DNA of 12,832 nt. Source: Flavobacteriales bacterium (lineage in GTDB: Bacteria > Bacteroidota > Bacteroidia > Flavobacteriales_D > Crocinitomicaceae). Shown piece by piece: positions 6,804 to 12,832 of the stretch. Positions within the stretch are counted from its first letter, which is position 1, and every line of letters starts with the position of its first letter. The position numbers and the translations under genes were made by a program. The stretch is from NCBI GenBank assembly GCA_947476515.1, contig CANJQZ010000035.1, forward strand, positions 1 to 12,832. The letters are read 5' to 3'. The notes under the pieces are model-generated. The model was not told the origin of the DNA. It made no database searches and worked only from the letters and a program-made list of their open reading frames with translations.

Positions 6804-8038
6804 AATCTAAACAAGAATAACAATACTAGTTTTTTGATATTATCATATGCTGAAAAACTAAGTGCAGTATATTGATCCGCAACATCATGGTAATTTTTAT
6901 TAGGTCCCATGGTATAAATAAAAATGGAGGGCACTTCTGCTTTAGTGAAATAATAATGATCTGAATTCGATGCCGGGCCTCTTGGTTTAATTGCTTCAAT
7001 TAATTCTTTACGGGAATTTATTTTTTCTAATTGTTTGAATGACTTTGGAAATAAACTTGCATTGACAACGGTTATTCCTTCTTCGCCACTTCCCATGATG
7101 TCCAGATTCACTAAAAACTTAATTTTTTCAAGAGGAAATAAGGGATGTTCAACCATATATTTAGATCCTAAAAGACCAATTTCTTCTCCAGCAAAGGCTA
7201 CGAATACTATGTTATATTTTAATTTTTTCGTACTTAATTCTTTAGCAAGCGCTACCAACATTCCATTTCCACTCGCATTATCATTCGCCCCTGGAAAATA
7301 AGTGTCTTCTCCCATACAGCCTAAATGGTCATAATGAGCACTCAAAACTAGAAATTCATCTGATTTTTTATGTGCAGGTAAGTAGCCAACAATATTCGCA
7401 GCGGTGTGACTTGATTCCCAAATTTGAGTGATATTTATTTTTATATCCTTGCATTTTGCTATTTCTGGATGTTGGCATACAAGTAAGTACGGATGCGCCA
7501 TTTTTTCTTGGGATACGGACCAAGTCAGCTTGTCTTGAGTCAATTCTATTATTGGGAAGTCAGCAGCAAGGGCATGCAAATATTTTTTAATGGCTTGGAT
7601 GCTGTCTCTCGTGAACCCATAATTCCTCACTATTAAAATAGTGTTTTCTGGGATCTTCAATACTTTTCTTTCCTTCTTTAAGAGTTCATCACCATTAAAG
7701 TAAAGTGTCTTGTAGTTAAATTTACCTCCGGCAGAACTAGGGTCAACTAAATAATCAATTCCTGGATTAAGCGTATCCTCTTCGGCAATAAATACCATTT
7801 CTTTTGGAAAGGTATTGACGGGAAATTTGAAATGTTGCTTATATGAATTTTTAAAAGGAAGAAGCCCGATTGCTTTAAATTCGTTTGAAATAAACTCCCC
7901 CGCAATAGAATCGCCACCATTTACATAACCTCTTCCCCACATGTTAGGTGAACATAAGGTTTCAATAAATGTTCTTGATGCGTCTTGCCCATAAGATGGT
8001 AAGCAAATGAAAAGACTAAGCGCTAAGAGAAGCCGCAT
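6800..8038 (-). CDS. Secreted M28-family zinc aminopeptidase
   Basis: This exported metallopeptidase (412 aa) is expected to remove N-terminal residues from peptides in the periplasm or outside the cell, using two zinc ions. I chose the ATG at 8036-8038 because it gives a classic signal peptide (MRLLLALSLFICLPSYG, cleavage likely before QDAS). The longer in-frame start at 8140 would bury that signal and lies inside the upstream gene. Numbered from this start, all active-site positions are present: H235 in HYDHLG, D253 in GANDNASG, general base E285 and ligand E286 in AFAGEEIG, D313 in LVNLDIMG, and H384 in NYHDVADQY. SDHYYF (359-364) matches the conserved SDH element. There is no type IX sorting domain at the C-terminus (ends LLFLFRF). 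The gene overlaps the upstream acidic-protein gene by 23 nt, so the two are probably one transcript. Confidence 0.93.
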   Translation of the reverse strand: MRLLLALSLFICLPSYGQDASRTFIETLCSPNMWGRGYVNGGDSIAGEFISNEFKAIGLLPFKNSYKQHFKFPVNTFPKEMVFIAEEDTLNPGIDYLVDPSSAGGKFNYKTLYFNGDELLKKERKVLKIPENTILIVRNYGFTRDSIQAIKKYLHALAADFPIIELTQDKLTWSVSQEKMAHPYLLVCQHPEIAKCKDIKINITQIWESSHTAANIVGYLPAHKKSDEFLVLSAHYDHLGCMGEDTYFPGANDNASGNGMLVALAKELSTKKLKYNIVFVAFAGEEIGLLGSKYMVEHPLFPLEKIKFLVNLDIMGSGEEGITVVNASLFPKSFKQLEKINSRKELIEAIKPRGPASNSDHYYFTKAEVPSIFIYTMGPNKNYHDVADQYTALSFSAYDNIKKLVLLFLFRF

Positions 8039-8873
8039 ATCTTCTGCAAATTTTAAGCATGAAGTCGTCAATGATATCAATTGAATTTTCAAAATCCCAA
8101 TGATGCTGAACAGCAATATTGGCGATAAATTCTCTAGCACTTCTCATATTCTCTTGACTATCCAATGTCTTAACACTACTAGTAAATGCTTCACTAGAAC
8201 CTCCAAATAATTCATTGATAAATTGAAGTTTTTCATTTAATGTGAACGAACCAATCAATGTTTCTAATGGGATAATACCATATTGTTCTTTAACATTTTG
8301 CTCCACTTTTTTTATACTATCTATTGTTTCTGAAAGTTCGCCGATGTTGACGCCATTGTGTTCTTGTTCTTGGATTGGCCCCGGTGCTGAAAAGAGTGAA
8401 GGAGCTTCTTCTTCAATAGTTGGAATAACTTCCTCTTCTATTTCTTCGTTCAATGCTTCCTCATTTGAATCGCTCAACGCTTCTTCTAATTCCTCTATTA
8501 CTTCAGGTAATTCATCTACTATTTCTTCCTCAGCTAAATCAATCGAATTGCTCTGCTCTTCTTCTATTGTTGGTTCTTCTGTTTCTTCTTCTACCCATGA
8601 AAAATCAATTACAGGTCTTTCTTCTGGATCAGGTGTAATTTCAGGGATACTAATCGGACTTTCAATCTCAGTTATTGATACCTCAGGAGTGATTTTATCT
8701 TCTTCTTGAACCGTTCCAAAAACCTGTTGCTCATATGCTTTATATCTTAAAATGATTAAGCGTTCCGTTAGTTCTTGTGACTTTATGATTAATTCATTTA
8801 ATTCGGCACTATTTAATGGTGTAGATTCAAGTGAATGAATTTTCTTACTAATGGAATCAATGATTGTTTTCAT
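8016..8873 (-). CDS. Acidic protein of unknown function with conserved-looking C-terminal helical domain
   Basis: This is a 285-aa protein with no signal peptide or membrane helix, so probably cytoplasmic. It has three parts. Residues 1-55 are a helical, likely coiled-coil N-terminus (SAELNELIIKSQELTERLIILRYKAYEQQ in two pieces). Residues about 56-170 are a very acidic, Pro- and Ser-containing low-complexity linker (for example EEETEEPTIEEE at 95-106), likely disordered. Residues about 195-280 look like a compact helical domain: YGIIPLETLIGSFTLNEKLQF, then INELFGGSSEAF (219-230), ending in HHWDFENSIDIIDDFMLKICRRY. Proteins with this 'I..N.K..FI.ELF.G' followed by '.W' and a basic C-terminal helix are, as I recall, widespread and unnamed in Bacteroidota. 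It is encoded directly upstream of and overlapping the M28 peptidase gene, and divergent from tdk. I cannot assign a function. Confidence 0.85.
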   Translation of the reverse strand: MKTIIDSISKKIHSLESTPLNSAELNELIIKSQELTERLIILRYKAYEQQVFGTVQEEDKITPEVSITEIESPISIPEITPDPEERPVIDFSWVEEETEEPTIEEEQSNSIDLAEEEIVDELPEVIEELEEALSDSNEEALNEEIEEEVIPTIEEEAPSLFSAPGPIQEQEHNGVNIGELSETIDSIKKVEQNVKEQYGIIPLETLIGSFTLNEKLQFINELFGGSSEAFTSSVKTLDSQENMRSAREFIANIAVQHHWDFENSIDIIDDFMLKICRRYAASLSA

Positions 8874-8921
8874 ACTGCAATTTTTTCGAAAGTGGTTTAA
8901 ATTCTCATTAATCTAATTAAC

Positions 8922-9027
8922 TTTTAACGCCTAATTAGTAATTAATGTTTTTATATATCAAAATTAGAAAACTCAGCGTTTTAACGCGTTAAAATTCTTA
9001 ATTTTATTGAGCGATTTAATGTTAAAA
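8922..9027. repeat. Palindrome and AACGC/GCGTT repeat cluster between divergent genes
   Basis: The 164-bp gap 8874-9037 between the acidic-protein gene and tdk contains no gene that I can support. It holds a 16-bp perfect palindrome, TTTTAACGCGTTAAAA (8979-8994), overlapped by a second dyad GCGTT-TT-AACGC (8976-8987). The nine bases TTTTAACGC recur as a direct copy at 8922-8930, and GTTAAAA recurs at 9021-9027, 10 nt before the tdk ATG. The heptamer CTAATTA also occurs twice (8913-8919 and 8931-8937). The G+C-containing cores inside very AT-rich DNA make chance less likely. An operator array for a dimeric regulator is the simplest reading; a hairpin terminator is unlikely because both flanking genes point away from the gap. 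Confidence 0.55.
8959..8966 (-). promoter_or_regulatory. Candidate -7 box for the acidic protein/M28 transcript
   Basis: Read on the minus strand, 8966-8959 is TAATTTTG, an exact TAnnTTTG and identical to the yebC box. It would give a transcript starting near 8952 with a leader of about 80 nt before the ATG at 8873. No TTTG -33 element sits at the expected distance (about 8987-8990); instead that spot is occupied by the 16-bp palindrome at 8979-8994. A weak -33 beneath an operator would fit a regulated promoter, but this is inference. Confidence 0.45.
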
Positions 9028-9037
9028 ACTTTTTATT

Positions 9038-9613
9038 ATGTTTTTGGAACAATTTCCCGGAGAAGGAAGACAACATGGTTGGATTGAAGTAATTTGTGGA
9101 TCTATGTTTTCTGGAAAAACAGAGGAGCTTTTACGAAGAATAAAACGCGCAGAATTTGCCAATCAGAAGGTATTATTAGTAAAACCTAAAATTGACAATC
9201 GCTATTCTGACAATAATGTTGTGAGTCATCAGGGAAGTGCATTGGCCTCTAAATTAATTGAAAATTCAAGTGAAATCATCTCACTTTGGTCAGATCAGAA
9301 AATTGTCGCCATTGATGAAGCTCAGTTTTTTGATCCAGGTATAGTTTCAGTTTGTAATCAACTTGCCGCTAGAGGTGTTAGGGTCATTATTGCAGGACTT
9401 GACATGGATTATCAAGGAACTCCTTTTGGACCTATTCCTGATTTATTAGCAATTGCAGAATATGTTACAAAAGTTCATGCTATTTGTTTGTCATGTGGTA
9501 ATTTAGCACAGTTTTCACATCGTACTGCGAATGAAACTGCTCAAGTTTTAGTTGGTGCGGTTGAAAAATATCAGCCTTTGTGTCGTTCTTGTTATAATAA
9601 AATAAGCCATTGA
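9038..9613 (+). CDS. tdk: Thymidine kinase (TK1-like, type II)
   Basis: This cytoplasmic salvage enzyme phosphorylates thymidine to dTMP with ATP. At 191 aa it has normal family length. The Walker A loop is GSMFSGKT (21-28). The Walker B/catalytic region is DEAQFF (93-98), with Glu94 as the expected general base. The nucleotide-binding loop GLDMDYQGTPFGPIPDL lies at 120-136. The zinc-binding lasso uses two CxxC pairs (C150/C153 and C182/C185). The N-terminal extension MFLEQFPGEGRQHGWIEVICG is the usual Bacteroidota form and supports the ATG at 9038. I see no exact TAnnTTTG box immediately upstream. The end overlaps the murF-alr start by 4 nt (TTGA), so the two are probably translated from one mRNA. 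Confidence 0.97.
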   Translation: MFLEQFPGEGRQHGWIEVICGSMFSGKTEELLRRIKRAEFANQKVLLVKPKIDNRYSDNNVVSHQGSALASKLIENSSEIISLWSDQKIVAIDEAQFFDPGIVSVCNQLAARGVRVIIAGLDMDYQGTPFGPIPDLLAIAEYVTKVHAICLSCGNLAQFSHRTANETAQVLVGAVEKYQPLCRSCYNKISH

Positions 9614-11919
9614 AGTTAGGAATATCTTTATCGTATTTCATCGAAATTATTCAGGGAAGCTATTCCCAAGATTTCTTATCTGACGGAAAAGTCGATTCGG
9701 TAATTGTTGATACAAGAAAAATAAACGCTTCGTCAAATCAAGTGTTTTTTGCTTTGAAAGGTGAATTTAGAGATGGTCACCAATTTATTGCAGCTGCCTA
9801 TGAAAAGGGGATCCGCATTTTTGTTGTTGAGGTTTGCCCTGAAGTAATTTTTTCTGAAGCAATTTTTATAGAAGTACCTAATGTCTTAATAGCACTTCAA
9901 TCTTTAGCCAAACACCACCGTGCAACTTTAAAATATCCAATTATAGCTATTACAGGAAGCGTTGGAAAGACTACTGTAAAAGAATGGCTCTACCATTTGT
10001 TATCGAGTAATTATAAAATTTATAGAAGTCCAAAAAGTTATAATTCTCAACTTGGCGTAGCTTTATCTCTATTGACGCTTAAGTCTGATGCAGACATGGC
10101 CATTATTGAAACCGGAATTTCAATTCCAGGTGAAATGGAGGCCCTTTATGAAATGATTCAGCCAGATTATGGTGTACTCACCACCATTGGTCAAGCGCAC
10201 TCAGAAAATTTTAAGGATCGAAAGGAACTCATATCAGAAAAATCTATCTTGTTTCGTAAGGTAAAAAAATCTTTTTTCGGTGCAGGTATATATATGGATC
10301 AATCGATTGTAGACCAAAGTAATGCTGTCATTTTACCCGAATTAGACTTTGAAACGGAGTTTAAGGCAATGCCATTTATGGATAAAGGGAGTCGCCATTC
10401 TGCTTCGCTTGCAATCGGAATAGCACTTTATTTCAAAGTGACTAAAAAACAAATTGTAGCACTATTGCCTCAGTTACCTCAATTAGCCATGCGACTTGAA
10501 ACTTTTGAAGGCGTCGATGAATCTTTGATTATCAATGATACCTACAACCTAGATTTAGACGCTTTAGTGTATTCCTTGGAGTATCAATTGACGCAAGCAG
10601 CAGGTCGAAAAAGGGTTTTAGTTGTTGGTTTGCATGCACCGAATACTTCAATGGAGGATAAAATTAAAATAATTACAGCTCCTTTTAATTTGGATCTTTT
10701 GTTGATTTGTCAGCCAGGAGATATTCCGAAATTTGATATCCACAATGCCTTGGTTTTGGTAAAGGGAACCAGACAAGCTAATATGCAGGAATTCGCGGTA
10801 AAATTGAAATTAAAAAAACACAAAACAGAGCTTTTAATTGATTTTTCAGCTTTAAGAAATAATCTAACAGCCTTTAAAAAATTAATACATCCTTCCACTA
10901 AAATGCTCACCATGATTAAATCTCAAGCTTATGGCATGGGATTGGTAAAGACTGGATTGTTTTTAGAAAAAATAGGTGTCGATTATCTAGGTGTTGCCTA
11001 TGTAGATGAGGGAGTCGAATTGCGAAAGGCAGGTGTAAAAATCCCGATTCTTGTCATGAATGCCGAAGATTCTGCATTTTCTGATTGTATTGATTATAAT
11101 TTAGAACCTGCATTATATAGTTTTGAGCAGTTAACGGCATTCGTACATCAGTTAATAGGTATGAATCGCAGTGGATTCCCAATTCATATTAAATTGGATA
11201 CTGGAATGCATCGTCTGGGATTTGAATTAAAAGAAATAAGAAAGCTTACCGATATTTTACAAACCCAACCCGAAATCGTTGTAAAAGGAGTATATTCTCA
11301 CCTCTCTGACGCCGATAATAGAAGAGACAATCGATTTACGAATTTGCAAATCAGTCAGTTTGAATTGGCAATTAAGCAGATTAAGTTGGCCATAAATTAT
11401 GATTTTATATCACATTTACTTAATTCAGAGGGTTTAGTGAATTATCCTAAGGCTCAATTTGATATGGTGCGCATTGGAATTGGGATGTTTGGAATCAATC
11501 AAGACCCTCAATTTTCCAAAAAATTGCAACCTATCGTTGCATGGAAAAGTGTTGTTTCACAAATTAAAACCATTCAAGCTGGAGCTAGCGTTGGTTATAA
11601 TCGGTCTTATATTGCCACTAATGAAATAAAAATTGCAATTATTCCAATAGGATATGGTGATGGATTTAAAAGAAATCTCAGTAATGGAAAAGGCAAGGTT
11701 TTCATTTTAGGCAAGGCTTGTTCTACCATAGGTAGAGTTTGCATGGATATGATTATGGTTGATATAACGGAGCTACAGGTTAGCGTAGGCGAGGAAGTTG
11801 AAGTGATTGGATCCAATCAATCTATCGAGCAACTGGCTTTGTTAATGGGAACTATTCCATATGAAGTACTTACTTCTTTTTCCCCTCGTGTTCATCGTTC
11901 CTATTTAAATGATGCGTAA
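9610..11919 (+). CDS. murF-alr: Bifunctional MurF ligase / alanine racemase fusion
   Basis: This 769-aa cytoplasmic enzyme joins two steps of peptidoglycan precursor synthesis. MurF adds D-Ala-D-Ala to the UDP-MurNAc-tripeptide, and Alr makes D-Ala from L-Ala. The MurF half (1 to about 400) has the N-terminal VDTRKI..FFALKGEFRDGH region (33-57), P-loop GSVGKTT (116-122), YNSQLGV (144-150), IETGISIPGEME (166-177), the retained Lys near 211, NDTYN (309-313) and VKGTR (384-388). The Alr half (about 405-769) has the PLP lysine K437 in MIKSQAYG, RIGIGMFG (621-628), the catalytic tyrosine Y663 in SVGYNRSY, GYGDG (681-685) and GRVCMDMIMVD (708-718). The TTG start at 9610 overlaps the tdk stop and gives the expected MurF N-terminus. 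The fusion is known in Bacteroidota. The central MurF domain looks shortened, and the GDM..ELG-like element reads VGLHAPN (339-345). Confidence 0.93.
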   Translation: MKLGISLSYFIEIIQGSYSQDFLSDGKVDSVIVDTRKINASSNQVFFALKGEFRDGHQFIAAAYEKGIRIFVVEVCPEVIFSEAIFIEVPNVLIALQSLAKHHRATLKYPIIAITGSVGKTTVKEWLYHLLSSNYKIYRSPKSYNSQLGVALSLLTLKSDADMAIIETGISIPGEMEALYEMIQPDYGVLTTIGQAHSENFKDRKELISEKSILFRKVKKSFFGAGIYMDQSIVDQSNAVILPELDFETEFKAMPFMDKGSRHSASLAIGIALYFKVTKKQIVALLPQLPQLAMRLETFEGVDESLIINDTYNLDLDALVYSLEYQLTQAAGRKRVLVVGLHAPNTSMEDKIKIITAPFNLDLLLICQPGDIPKFDIHNALVLVKGTRQANMQEFAVKLKLKKHKTELLIDFSALRNNLTAFKKLIHPSTKMLTMIKSQAYGMGLVKTGLFLEKIGVDYLGVAYVDEGVELRKAGVKIPILVMNAEDSAFSDCIDYNLEPALYSFEQLTAFVHQLIGMNRSGFPIHIKLDTGMHRLGFELKEIRKLTDILQTQPEIVVKGVYSHLSDADNRRDNRFTNLQISQFELAIKQIKLAINYDFISHLLNSEGLVNYPKAQFDMVRIGIGMFGINQDPQFSKKLQPIVAWKSVVSQIKTIQAGASVGYNRSYIATNEIKIAIIPIGYGDGFKRNLSNGKGKVFILGKACSTIGRVCMDMIMVDITELQVSVGEEVEVIGSNQSIEQLALLMGTIPYEVLTSFSPRVHRSYLNDA

Positions 11920-11940
11920 TGAATTATTGAAAGTATTCCT

Positions 11941-11948
11941 TAAATTTG
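11941..11948 (+). promoter_or_regulatory. -7 promoter box for the terminal exported-protein gene
   Basis: TAAATTTG at 11941-11948 matches TAnnTTTG exactly and lies 22 nt before the ATG at 11971, so the leader would be about 15-18 nt. A TTG at 11927-11929 is too close to act as -33, and nothing better is visible about 20 nt upstream. The box sits in the short gap after murF-alr, so the last gene can be transcribed on its own. Confidence 0.5.
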
Positions 11949-11970
11949 AAAAATATTTAACTAATAAATT

Positions 11971-12832
11971 ATGAAAACTTTTAAGTATCTCGTTTTTCTT
12001 TTTTGCATCTTTAGTGCTCCAATTATTTGGTCACAAACGAGTGAAATTGACACCAACACTTATGTAGTAATTAAATCTAATAATCAAGAATTTATAGGTA
12101 AAATTTTAAGTGATGATGGTCGTGAAATTTTAATGAAAACCTCTACTATTGGTAATATCTATATATATAAGTCAGATATTAAATCAATTGTTTTAATAAG
12201 TGATACTAAGAGTCAAATAATAAATGGAGAATATAGAGGTTCAGGCGTTTTTACAACCCGTTATCAATTTAGCACCAATGCATTTTCTATTTTGAAAGGG
12301 GAGAATTATTCAAAAATTAATTTAGGTGGACCAGAAGTTCATTTTGCAGTTTCTAATAATTTTTCGATAGGCGTTATGTCTTCTTGGATTGCAAGTCCTA
12401 TTGGTTTAGCATTAAAGTACACTTTCCCTACAAGAAATGAGAAAGTAAATTTTGGGGTAGGTACCATAATGGCAAGTTCTGGTTATATTGCGCAAGGTCG
12501 TATTTGGGGTGGACTTCATTGGGGAATGCTTACGATAGGAGATCGTAAAAATAATATAACTTTCTCGGCTGGTTATTCTTATATTAAGGCTCCGAGGCTA
12601 TTCGGAAACACTGTTCTAAGCACTCCAGGCACCTATGCGGCAGTTGATTATGGCAATGGGCAGTTTTCTAGTCCTAATATTCCTCAATACGAAGTAAAAA
12701 ATAACGACATGATTAAGGCTCCAATTTTTGGAATAGCAGGACTTGTTTCGGTAGGTAAAAAAGCAAGTTTTATAATGGATGCCATGTTTTTGATGGGGCG
12801 TTGGGAGAGTAAGTCTTATGATCAGACTATTA
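11971..12832 (+). CDS. Exported, probable outer-membrane beta-barrel-like protein (3' end outside the window)
   Basis: A frame opens with ATG at 11971 and stays open to the window edge (287 complete codons). Residues 1-21 are a signal peptide (MKTFKYLVFLFCIFSAPIIWS), with cleavage likely just before QTSEID. Residues about 30-78 form a small beta-rich module (NQEFIGKILSDDGREILMKT ... IYKSDIKSIVLI). This 'give an option to keep/alter, then K-x-x-I-x-x-I' pattern is, as I recall, common at the N-termini of Bacteroidota exported proteins of unknown function. The rest alternates short hydrophobic/aromatic strands with polar turns (for example VSNNFSIGVMSSWIASPIGLALKYTF, in parts; GRIWGGLHWGMLTIGDRKNNITFSAGYSYIK, in parts), as in outer-membrane barrels. 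No lipobox is seen. I do not recognise a specific family, and any C-terminal sorting domain would lie outside the window. Confidence 0.8.
   Translation, partial: MKTFKYLVFLFCIFSAPIIWSQTSEIDTNTYVVIKSNNQEFIGKILSDDGREILMKTSTIGNIYIYKSDIKSIVLISDTKSQIINGEYRGSGVFTTRYQFSTNAFSILKGENYSKINLGGPEVHFAVSNNFSIGVMSSWIASPIGLALKYTFPTRNEKVNFGVGTIMASSGYIAQGRIWGGLHWGMLTIGDRKNNITFSAGYSYIKAPRLFGNTVLSTPGTYAAVDYGNGQFSSPNIPQYEVKNNDMIKAPIFGIAGLVSVGKKASFIMDAMFLMGRWESKSYDQTI

Noticed and set aside
8039..8140. Longer start (ATG at 8140) for the M28 peptidase
   Set aside because: It adds 34 residues ahead of a perfect signal peptide and lies wholly inside the acidic-protein gene; the ATG at 8038 is the sensible start.
8242..8709. 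155-codon open frame on the plus strand opposite the acidic-protein gene
   Set aside because: Its very Ser-rich translation is the mirror of the Glu codons on the other strand. It has no domain pattern, and the minus-strand frame has a clear three-part protein.
8979..8994. The palindrome as an intrinsic terminator
   Set aside because: Both neighbouring genes are transcribed away from it, so no transcript ends here. The hairpin would be AT-rich with a 4-nt CGCG loop and weak.
1..12832. Defence system, mobile element, CRISPR array or toxin-antitoxin pair
   Set aside because: Every long frame is explained by core or envelope genes. I saw no transposase, integrase, nuclease or regularly spaced repeats.

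Overview
The window is AT-rich DNA from a member of the Bacteroidota, probably of the Flavobacteriia/Sphingobacteriia type. Three things point there: a type IX secretion protein of the PorW/SprE type, a fused MurF-alanine racemase, and several good matches to the Bacteroidota promoter -7 box TAnnTTTG, with no convincing Shine-Dalgarno sites. It looks like compact, mostly core chromosome. I see no insertion sequences, phage genes, CRISPR array, tRNA or rRNA.

Layout, left to right. (1) Positions 1-762 hold the C-terminal part of leucyl-tRNA synthetase (leuS). It converges with a minus-strand MerR-type regulator carrying a C-terminal cobalamin-binding module of the CarH/LitR class (759-1655). 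(2) A 91-bp divergent gap leads to engB (1747-2343), a GTPase for large-subunit assembly, and then yebC (2400-3110), which has its own near-perfect promoter. (3) A plus-strand group follows: the TPR lipoprotein porW/sprE (3165-5795), a bactofilin (5798-6208), a TTG-started atpZ (6218-6430) and a four-helix AtpI-like membrane protein (6420-6803). Gaps are 2 and 9 nt, then an 11-nt overlap, so this is very likely one operon. The ATP synthase genes that normally follow atpZ/atpI do not follow here. (4) Two overlapping minus-strand genes come next. Upstream is an acidic protein of unknown function with a conserved-looking C-terminal domain (8016-8873); downstream is a secreted M28 zinc aminopeptidase (6800-8038). 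(5) A 164-bp divergent control region (8874-9037) contains a 16-bp perfect palindrome and repeated AACGC/GCGTT units. (6) Thymidine kinase (tdk, 9038-9613) overlaps a TTG-started MurF-Alr fusion (9610-11919) by 4 nt. (7) A secreted, probably outer-membrane protein starts at 11971 and runs off the right edge.

Functionally the window mixes translation and ribosome assembly (leuS, engB, yebC), envelope biogenesis and secretion (porW, bactofilin, murF-alr, M28 peptidase, the final exported protein), nucleotide salvage (tdk) and one probable B12-based light or redox regulator. I found no complete new defence or mobile system. The points most worth following are the T9SS/bactofilin/AtpZI operon detached from the ATP synthase genes, the CarH-like regulator with altered cobalamin-site residues, the acidic-protein/M28 pair, the palindromic tdk control region, and a shortened MurF half in the fusion enzyme.
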